A DNA stretch of 64,000 bases from Deltaproteobacteria bacterium (lineage in GTDB: Bacteria; Desulfobacterota; SM23-61). The position numbers and the translations under genes are program-made. Below the pieces are notes generated by a model that saw only the letters and a list, made by a program, of their open reading frames with translations, had not been told where the DNA came from and ran no database searches. Location of the stretch: NCBI GenBank assembly GCA_016875165.1, contig VGSF01000014.1:1-64000 (forward strand). The letters run 5' to 3'. Below are positions 51,033 to 60,523 of this stretch, one piece after another (the first letter of the stretch is position 1; each line of letters starts with the position of its first letter).

Positions 51033-52598
51033 CTATAGAGGGATGTTTCCGTGCCGCCGGGGGGGCTTCTCCTCCCTTTTCCCCTTCAGGGAACGGAAGG
51101 CCCGGATGACCCTAATTCGAGTCTCCCCGGGATCAATCACGTCATCAATGCACATGGTCTGGGCCAGCCGGTAGGGGTTGGCGAAAAGTTCCCGATACTC
51201 GCTGATCTTTTCCTGGAGGAGAGCTGCGGAATCCGCCGCTTCTTTCAGTTCCCGGTTGTAGAGAAGTTTGGCTGCCTGCTCGGCCCCCATGATGGCAAAC
51301 TCGGCGGTGGGCCAGGCATAAGCGATATCCGTTCCGTGGCAATTATGGCCGCCCATGGCCCAGTGCCCTCCCCCGTAAGCCTTGCGGATGGTGATGGCCA
51401 CTTTGGGAACGGTCGATTCGCAGAAAGCGTAGAGAAGTTTTGCTCCGTGGCGGATGATTCCGGTGTGCTCCTGCTGGACTCCCGGAAGATATCCGGGGGT
51501 ATCCACCAGGAACAGCAAAGGGATGTTGAAGGCATCGCAAAAGCGAATAAACCGGGCGCTCTTGTCCGAAGAATCGACAGTCAGGGAGCCGCCCAGGAAC
51601 ATGGGTTGATTAGCGACGATCCCGATGGACATCCCCCCCAACCGGGCAAAGCCGGTAACAATGTTTTTGGCAAAGTCGGCCTTGGCTTCCATGAAGTCGC
51701 CGTCATCCACGATTTTCTTGATGACCCGCCGGATGTCGTAGGCGCGCTGAGGATTAGATGGGACCAAGTCCTCCAGTTCGGGAACCAGACGGTCCTCGGG
51801 ATCCCCTGTAGGGCGGTCGGCGGGCAACTCCCGATAGTTGGGGGGAAAATAACTTAATAGCCTGCGAATCTGCTGGAAGCACTCCTGCTCGCTGGCGACC
51901 AGAAAATCGGCCACTCCAGTAACCTGAGTGCAAACCCGCGCCCCTCCCAGTTTATCAAAGGTGATCTCCTCTCCGGTAATTTCCCGGATGATGGCTGGAC
52001 CGGTGATGAACATCTCCCCCAGGCCTTCGACGATGAAGACAAAATCTGTCAGGGCCGCACCGTAGACCGCATACCCGGCGCAGCGGCCCAGAATGGCGGT
52101 GATCTGCGGAACGACCCCAGAGGCCTGGGTGTTGCTGTAAAAAACCGACAGGGCATAGGAGGTCTTGTCCGCCCCTTCCTGGATTCTCCCTCCGGATGAA
52201 TCGTTCAGCTGGATCAAGGGTGATCCGTTTTTCACCGCCTGATCGATAGTTAGCGCTATTTTGCGAATATGGGAACTGGAGCCCGATCCTCCCATGATCA
52301 GGCTGTCATTGGCCGTAATGTAGGCCCTCTGGTTGTCAATGTTCCCCCACCCCACAATGGCCCCGTCTCCCGGAAAGCGCTTGCGGTCTAAGCCGAAATC
52401 CCGGCCTGTGGGTTCGGCGAAAGGATATTGTTCGCAAAAAGTGCCCGGGTCGAGAAGCGCCTCGACCCGCTCCCGGGCGGTCAATAACCCTTTCTGGTGG
52501 ACCTCGGCAATTTTTTGCTCCCCGGCCGCCACCTTGGCCTGAGCCCGGCGCTCCCGCAATTTTTGAATAGCTTTTTGCATTTCAGCATCTTTGGCCAA
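51033..52598 (-). CDS. Acyl-CoA carboxylase, carboxyltransferase (beta) subunit
   Basis: A 521-residue crotonase-fold protein: LTARERVEALLDPGTFCEQY, LIQLNDSSGGRIQEGADKTS, ILGRCAGYAVYGAALTDFVF, DTPGYLPGVQQEHTGIIRHG, KAYGGGHWAMGGHNCHGTDI. Typical of propionyl-/methylmalonyl-CoA carboxyltransferases, which move carboxyl groups between biotin and acyl-CoA. No biotin carboxylase or carrier gene is adjacent. Heads the operon with TAXI, lipoprotein, permease and CoA-transferase; a link with the methylmalonyl-CoA mutase at the right edge is plausible. Confidence 0.92.
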   Translation of the reverse strand: MAKDAEMQKAIQKLRERRAQAKVAAGEQKIAEVHQKGLLTARERVEALLDPGTFCEQYPFAEPTGRDFGLDRKRFPGDGAIVGWGNIDNQRAYITANDSLIMGGSGSSSHIRKIALTIDQAVKNGSPLIQLNDSSGGRIQEGADKTSYALSVFYSNTQASGVVPQITAILGRCAGYAVYGAALTDFVFIVEGLGEMFITGPAIIREITGEEITFDKLGGARVCTQVTGVADFLVASEQECFQQIRRLLSYFPPNYRELPADRPTGDPEDRLVPELEDLVPSNPQRAYDIRRVIKKIVDDGDFMEAKADFAKNIVTGFARLGGMSIGIVANQPMFLGGSLTVDSSDKSARFIRFCDAFNIPLLFLVDTPGYLPGVQQEHTGIIRHGAKLLYAFCESTVPKVAITIRKAYGGGHWAMGGHNCHGTDIAYAWPTAEFAIMGAEQAAKLLYNRELKEAADSAALLQEKISEYRELFANPYRLAQTMCIDDVIDPGETRIRVIRAFRSLKGKREEKPPRRHGNIPL

Positions 52599-52957
52599 TT
52601 ATCAACCTCCTGCAGTTAGTCTGTCGTTCGATGGCTCAGGACCCTTTACAGGAATCATCGCTGCGATCGCTTCTCCGCCTAAGGCGCGTTCCACCCAGAC
52701 CCCCGGACCTCAACAAAGGTGGTAAAACCACTTTTTCAAACCGCCAAATTGATACCTCTTTATGTGATTTGGCCAGGGGTCCTCCAGAATGAGGCCGGCT
52801 ATGTTTCAATGCCGGGCAAGATCTTTTCCAAGGATTGAATCCGTTTGGATAATTCTGGTGTTCTTTGATTATAGGGAATCGATATTTTTTCTATATCTGT
52901 AACAATATAGAATTATAACCTATGATAGATTGGAGGGCATGTCAAGGGAAAGAGGTG
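52599..52957. other. Intergenic region upstream of the carboxyltransferase
   Basis: Probably contains the promoter of the - strand operon. A small GGTGGTAAAACCACTTTTT hairpin lies at about 52717-52735. No gene seen. Confidence 0.4.
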
Positions 52958-53219
52958 TCTTGCCCACCTTCACTTTTTGTGGTCAAGAATGATTTGTTAT
53001 TAAATGATCCTTCCCAGGCACGGGGTTCGGGGCGCTTCGCTTGGCAGCATGAGGCGCTGGTTGTTTCATTGACGGGGCGGGAAAAGGCACCCCGCCTCAT
53101 TTTGCGGAGAAGCGGCTTTAAACTCTTGGAAGGGCTTTTCCCGGCCGATGCTGCCCGCACCCATCGCCCCGAACCCCCTGCCACGAATAGGGATTCTGTA
53201 AAAGTGAAGGTGGGCAAGA
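52958..53219. mobile_element. 262-bp MITE-like element with 20-bp perfect terminal inverted repeats
   Basis: TCTTGCCCACCTTCACTTTT (52958-52977) is perfectly complementary to 53200-53219. Inside, CACGGGGTTCGGGGCG pairs with CGCCCCGAACCCCCTGCC-type bases, giving further stems. Flanks AAAGAGGTG and AAGGGGTG may be a degenerate 8-9-bp target duplication. Encodes nothing. Confidence 0.75.
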
Positions 53220-53251
53220 AAGGGGTGTTCTCCAGCAATCTACAAAGGTTT

Positions 53252-53455
53252 CTAAAAGCCATAAAGTTCGGTGAAATTTTCGCGGCAGTCCTGATTCAAG
53301 CGCCGCAGGGTGAGGGCCAGCACATGAGAAGCCAGATGAGGAATCTGAACCCAGGGGAAAATAAAAAATCGACTATAGTTGGCCAGTCGATCGAGAAAGA
53401 CTTTTCGCTTTGGTTTCTCTCTGAAAAATTTCCTAGAAAAGAAGCGCTGGAAAGG
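53252..53455 (-). pseudogene. DUF4338 (DruA-like) protein fragment
   Basis: The - strand frame reads FFREKPKRKVFLDRLANYSR then FFIFPWVQIPHLASHVLALT and LRRLNQDCRENFTELYGF, matching the central NSRFLILPWVxxPHLASHVL block of DUF4338/DruA proteins. Only about 65 residues remain and there is no proper start. DUF4338 proteins include Druantia DruA and mobile-element-linked copies; this fragment next to a MITE probably belongs to the latter. Confidence 0.6.
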
Positions 53456-53457
53456 AA

Positions 53458-55320
53458 TCAATCGTAGATGGGTTGGCAATGCAAAAGGGCAACGGGTATG
53501 CCCACCGCTCTGCCGATGTCTGAATAAACCCTGCCTTGTAAGTCTCTTTTCCAATCGCCGAGGGAGAAGGGAGATGAAGGAATGACGATCAAGTCCGGAG
53601 GGGGATTATTATTTAAATATTCCCTGATGGCCTCGATAAAATCTTCTACCACCAAGAGGTCCCCCATAAAAATATTCCCCCCGAAAAACCGGTTCTCAGG
53701 AACTTCAACCTGAATCTGAATATCTCCCAAGAGCGAGGATTCCCGCAAGATTTGGTGAAAAAGTGGCTTGACCAAGCGGGAGGAGAGGAGTAGGACTCGT
53801 TTGGCTTTGTAAGCCAATATCAAAGATTTCAAATCTTCCAGCGTGCTGTGTCTGAATCCAGCCCCCATAAAAATGATTCCCAGATGATGATCAGTCTCTG
53901 GTGTGTAGGGATAATCAAAATGAATGGGGGAAAGCTCGACTTCGATGGTTTCTTTCCCTCTCTGTATTAAAAGGTTGACGGACGGATTCCTGTTTTGGTG
54001 TTGGAGACGGAGGAGGTCGCGGGTCTGGGCTCTGGATGAAGTTTTTAAGCCGCCGATAGAAAGGATAAGGTCCCCGGATTTCAGCCCTGAGAGGGCAGCG
54101 GGAGAATTTTTCACCAACCCCACAATGGCTGGGAGATTGAACTTTTCCTCATGGCCTGTTTCTTCATAGAGGCTCGGCTTGACGACCAGGGGAGTCCGGG
54201 TTTTCTCCCGCAGGGAACGTATGGCCGAGAGCACCGATGACCATACTTCCTCGTGCTCGAATAAGGGGTCCTTCGAAAGATACTGACTGTAGCCCGGGAG
54301 GCTTACTTCTATCAGGTGGGCATCATGCTCATCTGCATAGGTCACGGTTTCCTTGAGATTCTCCAGCATTTCCTGGATCGAAGGAAAAGGCCAGGGAACG
54401 ATGACCACGGCATAGGGAACCCGGCTCTCCTTAAGCTGAGGGAGCGCCCCAATGGCCACCTCAGGATTTTTCCCTCCCATGATCCGGGAGCGCCGAATCG
54501 GAGAGGAACTGTTCAGGGAGAGGTAGAGATAGATCGGCTTAAGCGCAGAGAGCTTTTGGATAAAATCCGATGTCAAATTGTTTCCATTGGTGGAAAGGCG
54601 GAGAGGGCGATCTGTTTTTTTTCGCAGTTCGGTTATGAGTTCCAGGGCGTGAGGATGGCCGAGAATTTCGTAAGGGCTCCCCAGGGTGGGGAAGAGCGCT
54701 CTTTTGGATCGTGGGGCAAAATATTTCAAGCGGGTTCGGGCTTCCTCGTATTCCTCTTCGGCCGATCTTGGGGGCTGCTGCAAGGCCAGCGAGGGAGGGT
54801 TTCCTCGGAGATAGCAGAAGCTGCAATGGCAATCGCACCGCGTGGCCAGATGATCGAAAACTTCCGCCGGGTCTCCGGCAGAAAGAACCAGCCAGTGGTT
54901 CAGGTGCTTCAACCGGAAGCCGTCGATCTTGAGCGGTTTTCCGTTTGATTCCAAAGCCACGATCGATAGGATGCTTTCTAAGGTTCTCTTGAGGTGAGGA
55001 ATGCGGGGCTCGTAAAGCTCGGCATTACCAACACTTTGAAAAGATGAATTTTTATTTGGTCCGCCGGCGGCTTGGGAACTGGGCTGGGCTTGAGGTTCAC
55101 GCCTCCCTCTTTCTGGGAAAAAAATTGGATGGATGGTCTCACTCTCATTCATCAACCGGAACCCATCCGCCTTAACCTCTTCTCCTTTGTGGTAGAGAGA
55201 AAGCAGTTTGAGGAGGCTCTGCAACTGGATGCGCATCATCCCCAAAAGAGGATCGCGCTCGTCTTCCTTGGCGTTCTCTTCTATGGGATAACGGAAAATA
55301 TAGTCGGACTCTTCAATCAT
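53458..55320 (-). CDS. Radical SAM protein with central PDZ and DUF512-like C-terminus
   Basis: A 620-residue protein. After an about 150-residue N-terminal region, HLATRCDCHCSFCYLRGN carries the CX3CX2C cluster (about 160-168) that binds 4Fe-4S and SAM. A PDZ domain follows at about 395-460 (PAIVGLVKNSPAALSGLKSG DL-type). The C-terminus (about 480-620; DHHLGIIFMGAGFRHSTLED, AKRVLLLSSRLVKPLF, FFGGNIFMGDLLVVEDF) resembles DUF512. In known DUF512 proteins PDZ comes first, so the order here is changed. Reaction unknown. Confidence 0.8.
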   Translation of the reverse strand: MIEESDYIFRYPIEENAKEDERDPLLGMMRIQLQSLLKLLSLYHKGEEVKADGFRLMNESETIHPIFFPERGRREPQAQPSSQAAGGPNKNSSFQSVGNAELYEPRIPHLKRTLESILSIVALESNGKPLKIDGFRLKHLNHWLVLSAGDPAEVFDHLATRCDCHCSFCYLRGNPPSLALQQPPRSAEEEYEEARTRLKYFAPRSKRALFPTLGSPYEILGHPHALELITELRKKTDRPLRLSTNGNNLTSDFIQKLSALKPIYLYLSLNSSSPIRRSRIMGGKNPEVAIGALPQLKESRVPYAVVIVPWPFPSIQEMLENLKETVTYADEHDAHLIEVSLPGYSQYLSKDPLFEHEEVWSSVLSAIRSLREKTRTPLVVKPSLYEETGHEEKFNLPAIVGLVKNSPAALSGLKSGDLILSIGGLKTSSRAQTRDLLRLQHQNRNPSVNLLIQRGKETIEVELSPIHFDYPYTPETDHHLGIIFMGAGFRHSTLEDLKSLILAYKAKRVLLLSSRLVKPLFHQILRESSLLGDIQIQVEVPENRFFGGNIFMGDLLVVEDFIEAIREYLNNNPPPDLIVIPSSPFSLGDWKRDLQGRVYSDIGRAVGIPVALLHCQPIYD

Positions 55321-55723
55321 GATTTTTATATTACTCCATTTGCGGATGGAATATCAATGGATTGGGCAGTTCCAGATGAGAAGGTTCACCAGATCGTTTT
55401 AGCAGCCAATGGCCCCTTGCGCATGGACTTGAGAGGAATAGATTGTCTATTTTCAGAGTTTCTTTGAGAAGAAATATTCTAAAGTTGTCTTAAAATCTAC
55501 CTCCCGGTCTCTCGCTGCAAGTGCTCCCGGAGTGCAGTTTTCGATCAAAGGTCAAGAGGTTGAAAATAATGGGATGATCGAGGGTACGTTTGTGGGGGAT
55601 TATAGGATGTCCCTTTTTTCCCCAGAATACCACAGGGCGCAGGGTGTAAAAATCAAAGATAGAGGCGAAGCAAGGAATAAGAGAATGGCTGAAAAGTAAA
55701 AGGTGGAAAATCTCTTTTAACTA
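55321..55723. other. Gap with a possible coding relic
   Basis: A + strand frame without a start codon (about 55440-55699) reads KVVLKSTSRSLAASAPGVQF then SIKGQEVENNGMIEGTFVGD and ends RGEARNKRMAEK. It looks protein-like but no family was recognised. Otherwise empty. Confidence 0.3.
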
Positions 55724-57628
55724 TTAGAGCACTTTCCTCCTTTGTTGCAGAAACCAGTACCCTACCAGCAAGCCAATCGGCACTATGGCCATTACAGCCC
55801 AGCGGGTGCTTGGGTGGAAGATCACTATGAGCGAGAAGCCTGCCAGGGCAATCCTGGCGACAACATCTCGTCCTCTCTTGTTGCTGTATTTCGCCTGCAT
55901 GCTAAACTGCATGCCCACCGTGCCGGCCATGAGCAGACCCATGGCGCCCAGCTGAGCCATCCCAGGTTGTAGCACCAGTTCGGGCCTGGCGAAAACTCCC
56001 CCCATCAGCACGAACAGGGCACTGCATAGCTGGATTCCCCTGAACAATGTCCCCATGAAAGGGGCTTCGGCGATTTTAGACGTCACCGCGGCCACAACGG
56101 AGGTCGGCGGCGTCAATTCACCCCAGACGGCCACGAAGAAAGCGAAGAAGTGTATGACCCAGGGGTCGATGCCGGCCTTAATCATGGGGGGGGCGATCAC
56201 CAAGGCGGTGAGGATGTAGGTAGGGGCCGGGGGCAACCCGGTGCCCATGAGAGCTCCGAAAAAAAAGGCCACAAGAATCATGGCCACAAGATGAAAGCCC
56301 GCTGCCTCCATCAGGAGGAACCCGACTTTCGTCGTAACTCCCGTGATGACAACCACACCTGTCATGATGGACAGGCTGGACAGTAAAAGAGTCAGGTCAA
56401 AGGTCATAGTTGCGAAGTGGTCAATGAAGCGGAGGAATGGGGCGGCCAGGGACCGGAGATCCCGGGAAGGGCGGGACCGAAGGGTTGTGAGGACAAAGAC
56501 CACCGAGACTACGATACCGGTCGCGACGAATACTCTCAAAGCGGCCAGCATTGGCGCCACTTTGGCGACCCCCATAAGGTATATCAGCCCGGCAATAACG
56601 CCCGTGTAGGTGAGGAGGTTGATCTTGTCCAAGATGCCCGTCTGCACGAGTGGGATTCCCGATATGCCGGTCTGGTAACGAACGGAGATCAGGTAGACGC
56701 CGGCAATGACCCCGGCATAGTAAATCAAAGCTGGAGCGTACCCCCGCGCCACGACATCGAAATAGCTCCTTCCCAGGAAATCGGCCATGAGGAATGCGGC
56801 AATTCCCATAACCGGCGGCATGAGTTGGCCGCCAAGGGAGGCAGCGGTCTCGATGGCGGCGGCGTTTACCTTGGGTATCCCGCTGGCGATCATGGCCGGG
56901 ATGGTAGCCGAGCCGGTGGTTATAGCATTGGCCGCTCCGCTGCCACTCACCGTCGCCACCCCCATCGACCCCAGGACCGCGGCTTGCGGCAGGGCATGGG
57001 CCGACTTGTTAGCGAGACGCGAAGCGCTATTGATGATCGAGTCCACACAGCCGAAGGCACGCAAGACACTCAAAACCAGAAGGAAAGATCCGATCACAGT
57101 AAGGGCAAGCTGGGAAAGCCGTGAAAAAATTCCCGTGGCCATCTCCACACTCATAGAACTCAGGATTCGCCCCCACCCCATACCCGGGTGCCCAAACATG
57201 CCGGGCACGATCCACCCGTATACCGCATACAAGATCAGGAAGACGTTGAGGATGAAGAGCGCGAAGTGTCTCTTGCGCGTGTATTCCATCACCAGACCGG
57301 CCATTAGGCCCCCAACCACCAGGTCAGCCGTGCTCCATACCCCTGCCCGTACCGTGCCTATCTCTTCGAACTCGATGCCAATGTATAGGAGAGCAACAAT
57401 GGACAAGGCAATGTAAACGCCCGCAATGACGCAGTTAGTGGTGGACTTAAGCCTGGGATAAAGGTCGTTGTTGCGCAGGGCATCCAGGGTGAAGAGGATG
57501 AACGCGACCGGAACCAGGATGACGGCGAGATAGGTTGGCCCTCCGGCGCCGGTAAGGTAGTAGCGGAAGAGGTACACGAAAAAAAAGAGGGCGAAAAGGT
57601 TAAAAAGAATCCGGGTGAAGGAATTCAT
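55724..57628 (-). CDS. TRAP transporter fused permease, second system
   Basis: A 634-residue polytopic protein. IGSFLLVLSVLRAFGCVDSI, SGSGAANAITTGSATIPAMI, ETAASLGGQLMPPVMGIAAF and GALMGTGLPPAPTYILTALV match the TIGR02123-type fused permease. It shares the layout of the permease at 47488 but is clearly diverged. Partner binding protein is encoded 142 bases upstream. Confidence 0.9.
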   Translation of the reverse strand: MNSFTRILFNLFALFFFVYLFRYYLTGAGGPTYLAVILVPVAFILFTLDALRNNDLYPRLKSTTNCVIAGVYIALSIVALLYIGIEFEEIGTVRAGVWSTADLVVGGLMAGLVMEYTRKRHFALFILNVFLILYAVYGWIVPGMFGHPGMGWGRILSSMSVEMATGIFSRLSQLALTVIGSFLLVLSVLRAFGCVDSIINSASRLANKSAHALPQAAVLGSMGVATVSGSGAANAITTGSATIPAMIASGIPKVNAAAIETAASLGGQLMPPVMGIAAFLMADFLGRSYFDVVARGYAPALIYYAGVIAGVYLISVRYQTGISGIPLVQTGILDKINLLTYTGVIAGLIYLMGVAKVAPMLAALRVFVATGIVVSVVFVLTTLRSRPSRDLRSLAAPFLRFIDHFATMTFDLTLLLSSLSIMTGVVVITGVTTKVGFLLMEAAGFHLVAMILVAFFFGALMGTGLPPAPTYILTALVIAPPMIKAGIDPWVIHFFAFFVAVWGELTPPTSVVAAVTSKIAEAPFMGTLFRGIQLCSALFVLMGGVFARPELVLQPGMAQLGAMGLLMAGTVGMQFSMQAKYSNKRGRDVVARIALAGFSLIVIFHPSTRWAVMAIVPIGLLVGYWFLQQRRKVL

Positions 57629-57770
57629 TAGAGTGGATTCCTCATTTCTTTTCTGCGGCCAGATGTTGCGACGATATCTCGTGTTCCGAATCGTCCAATG
57701 GCCGAAAAAATCTCAGATGGGCGAAGGCCCGGGCGGAGGGACTATCAGCGCCCGGGCCCAGCTCCCTCTG

Positions 57771-58796
57771 CTACTTGGGCTTGGCGATGCGACCGTCCCA
57801 CTTGGAATCCCAGACGCCACGCTCGCGCATGTACTTCGCCAGGCCGGGATGGATGGGAACGAAATCGAGCGCCGATTCGACGCCCAGGCGCTGAAACCCG
57901 GGCATATCCGCTTTAATTTGCATGAAGGCCGAGTCTGCTTTGGCCAGCTCAGCCGCATTTTTTTCGATAATGGTCAACATCTTGTAGACCTCTTCCGCGG
58001 ATACCTCCAGGCCTACATGAAATCCATAGTAGAAGGGCAATAAGAGAGCTTTTTCGGCATGGATGTCCTTTTTGAAGGCATCTGGTTTCACTTCGGCAAT
58101 CCGAAACCCAGCCTTCTGCAGCAGCCCAATTTCCTCTTTGTTAGGATTGAGGATGGCCCAGTCTGTGCCGACTGATATTTCGATTATCCAAGGGGCTGTT
58201 GTTACCTCTGCGTTCGTATAGGCGTTGAAGGCCTTGATCTTGCCGGCCTCTAACTGCGACCCTACCGACGAGAGATCCATTTCCCGGTATTCATGTTTGA
58301 TCCCCAGCGCTGTGAAACCCCTTTCCAGATGGGCGCGTACATCCCAGGGGAGAGGTCCGGTAAAAATTGGCTGCCCGGAAAGGTCCCGCCACTGCTTGTA
58401 CTTTCCTTTGTCCTTGGCAAGGATCCCAACCCCCACTTCCACCGAGAAAGTCCAGAAGGATTGGACGGGGTACCTTTTTATATGAGCTTTAAAACCCTTG
58501 AACCGGTTGATGTCATTCGCCAGCTCGTAGAACGCAATGTCGGCGCCATAATAGCCGTCAAACTCCCCAGTCGCGTACCCTTTAACGGAAACGATCGCCC
58601 CCGGTGTAGGTAAGGCCGCGATCTTGTAGTTAGGCATCTCTTTGTTCAGCACCGCGGCCAGGTTGACTAAAGCCCTGTGGCCAGACGAGCCCGCGGCTGA
58701 GGTCGCCCACTTAAAATCCTTGGCTTGAGACCAGCCATCGGCAACTGCTCCGAAGAAAAATCCGGCAGTGATTAGGAAAATAAATATTTTCTTCAT
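57771..58796 (-). CDS. TAXI family TRAP solute-binding protein, second system
   Basis: A 341-residue protein. Signal peptide MKKIFIFLITAGFFFGAVAD ends near WSQA-KDF. Body: WATSAAGSSGHRALVNLAAV, LPTPGAIVSVKGYATGEFDG, YGADIAFYELANDINRFKGF, VEVGVGILAKDKGKYKQWRD. Similar in plan to the first TAXI protein but little conserved in sequence, so a different substrate is likely. First gene of a two-gene operon. Confidence 0.88.
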   Translation of the reverse strand: MKKIFIFLITAGFFFGAVADGWSQAKDFKWATSAAGSSGHRALVNLAAVLNKEMPNYKIAALPTPGAIVSVKGYATGEFDGYYGADIAFYELANDINRFKGFKAHIKRYPVQSFWTFSVEVGVGILAKDKGKYKQWRDLSGQPIFTGPLPWDVRAHLERGFTALGIKHEYREMDLSSVGSQLEAGKIKAFNAYTNAEVTTAPWIIEISVGTDWAILNPNKEEIGLLQKAGFRIAEVKPDAFKKDIHAEKALLLPFYYGFHVGLEVSAEEVYKMLTIIEKNAAELAKADSAFMQIKADMPGFQRLGVESALDFVPIHPGLAKYMRERGVWDSKWDGRIAKPK

Positions 58797-59181
58797 TGTT
58801 TAGCCCTCCCTTCACTTAGGATTGGATGACAAGAATTTACTCGGAGAGATAATTATAAGGAATAGGTCGTCCGGTAGCAAGAAAAATTTAAAAACCGCCA
58901 AAGGGACGTAAAAACCGCATGGAACCATCCCATCGACACCCTCGGGACATCCTCCGGAAGTTTGGAGGGTAGGTCATTAAGTGCTAAACGTCTAAAACAA
59001 AAAAGCTCCCTGTAAAAGGCCTATGTATCAGGGATAGAGGGGGGGGAGTAATAGGCAGCAAAGCTTCAACATGCTTGACGGGGTAAAAGAAAAAGGTTTA
59101 TTGTTGGGTTTGAGGAGATTATGTATCTGGTTTTCGCGAGGGGAAAACTCTTAAAACAACACAAAGCAAATTGCGGAGGCA
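58797..59181. other. Divergent intergenic region
   Basis: Lies between the second TAXI operon (-) and the flavoprotein gene (+) and must hold both promoters. No clear box was assigned and no gene was seen. Confidence 0.45.
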
Positions 59182-60120
59182 ATGATGAAAAACCGGATAA
59201 CCGATATCTTGGGTTCCGAGTATCCGATTATACAAGGGGCGATGCGCTTGATCACCATGGGGGAAATGGCGGCGGCTGTATCCGAGAGAGGAGGTTTTGG
59301 AGTCATCGCCTCTTCGGGTCTAACCGGAGAGAGGCTGCGGGCTGAAATCCGAAAAGCCAAGTCCCTTATTGACAAACCTTTCGGGATCAACATTCCTATC
59401 TATCGGCCCAATGCCTTTGAAGCCCTGCAGATCGCTATCGAGGAAGGGGTAAAAACCATCACCACCTCGGCCGGCGATCCGGTAAAATTGATCAAAAGGG
59501 TCAAAGAAGCCGGGCTCCGGATGTTGCAGGTCGTTGCCACCGTGGAGATGGCTAAAAAAGCAGAGTCGGTGGGTGTTGACGCAGTTATCGCCATCGGGGC
59601 TGAAGGAGGGGGCCATGTGGGGCGAGATGAAATATCCACTATGGTTCTCATCCCCCAAGTGGTGGATGCAATAAAAATCCCTGTGGTGGCTGCTGGGGGA
59701 ATAGGAGATGCCCGAGGCTGGGTCGCGGCTTTTGCCCTGGGTGCCGAAGGTATCCAGATGGGTACTCGATTTCTGGCCACAAAGGAATGTCCCATTGCGG
59801 AAGCTCACAAACAGGCCATCGTGGAGGCCAAGGATAATAGCACCATGATCGCGGCGCGCAAAGGCTATCCCATTCGAGTGCTGAAGAACAAAGCGGCCAT
59901 CGCTGTTCGGACCCTGGATGAACGGGGGGCCAGCCAGGATGAGATCAATGCCTATGTGGACGTTATTTCCAAAGGACCGGATGATGACCGCGAGAATAAG
60001 CTGATGTCTGCGGGGCAGGTCGCCGGATTGATTCAAAGAATCATGACCGTCGAAGAACTGATCTTGGGTATGGTGGCTGAGGCCAGAGTGATCGCCCAGA
60101 ACCTCGGAAAGACTTCTTAG
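59182..60120 (+). CDS. Nitronate monooxygenase/FabK-like flavoprotein
   Basis: A 312-residue FMN TIM-barrel protein: RITDILGSEYPIIQGAMRLI, ERGGFGVIASSGLTGERLRA, GVDAVIAIGAEGGGHVGRDE, IPVVAAGGIGDARGWVAAFA, LGAEGIQMGTRFLATKECPI. The His in GGGHVGR (about 146) is the catalytic position of nitronate monooxygenases, and GGI and MGTRF bind FMN phosphate. Could be a nitronate oxidase, an enoyl-ACP reductase (FabK) or an acyl-CoA-linked oxidoreductase; the crotonase downstream suggests acyl-CoA work. Confidence 0.88.
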   Translation: MMKNRITDILGSEYPIIQGAMRLITMGEMAAAVSERGGFGVIASSGLTGERLRAEIRKAKSLIDKPFGINIPIYRPNAFEALQIAIEEGVKTITTSAGDPVKLIKRVKEAGLRMLQVVATVEMAKKAESVGVDAVIAIGAEGGGHVGRDEISTMVLIPQVVDAIKIPVVAAGGIGDARGWVAAFALGAEGIQMGTRFLATKECPIAEAHKQAIVEAKDNSTMIAARKGYPIRVLKNKAAIAVRTLDERGASQDEINAYVDVISKGPDDDRENKLMSAGQVAGLIQRIMTVEELILGMVAEARVIAQNLGKTS

Positions 60121-60523
60121 CCACAGAGGGCACAGCGCGACAGAGCCGCAACCCAAAATTTATTGGACGCAGATTAACGCAGATAAACACAGATATAATT
60201 AAAATATGCTTAATAAAATTTTCAGAAATTGAGCGTTATAGTAAACGTCAAAAGAAAGTTGTCATTGCGAGGAGCGAAGCGACACGGCAATCTCATGAGA
60301 TTGCTTCACTTCGTTCGCAATGACCCTTTTCCTGGATGTCAACTTATTTAAGCCGTTCACTATAGTAGTACAGAGGGCACAGAGATAAAGAAGGGCATAA
60401 GGGGCAAGGCTAAAAGTTCAAAGCAAAAAGGTAAAAGTTTTTTTACAAATTAATCTTTCTCTGAGTCCTCTGTGACCTCTGTGGCAACAATAAATTTGAT
60501 TAAAATATGATTGGAGGATCGGG
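60121..60523. repeat. Repeat-rich gap with GTCATTGCGAGGAG hairpin
   Basis: GTCATTGCGAGGAGCGAAGC (60261 onward) pairs with TTCGTTCGCAATGAC ending at 60324, a common dispersed hairpin. CACAGAGGGCACAG and GACCTCTGTGGC bases occur around it as further repeats. No gene. Confidence 0.6.

Noticed and set aside
51051-51857. A 268-codon + strand frame
   Set aside because: Antisense of the carboxyltransferase gene.
52922-53467. A 181-codon + strand frame
   Set aside because: Runs through a MITE and the antisense of a DruA-like fragment; no recognisable protein.
59320-60156. A 278-codon - strand frame
   Set aside because: Antisense of the flavoprotein gene; composition fits a shadow frame.
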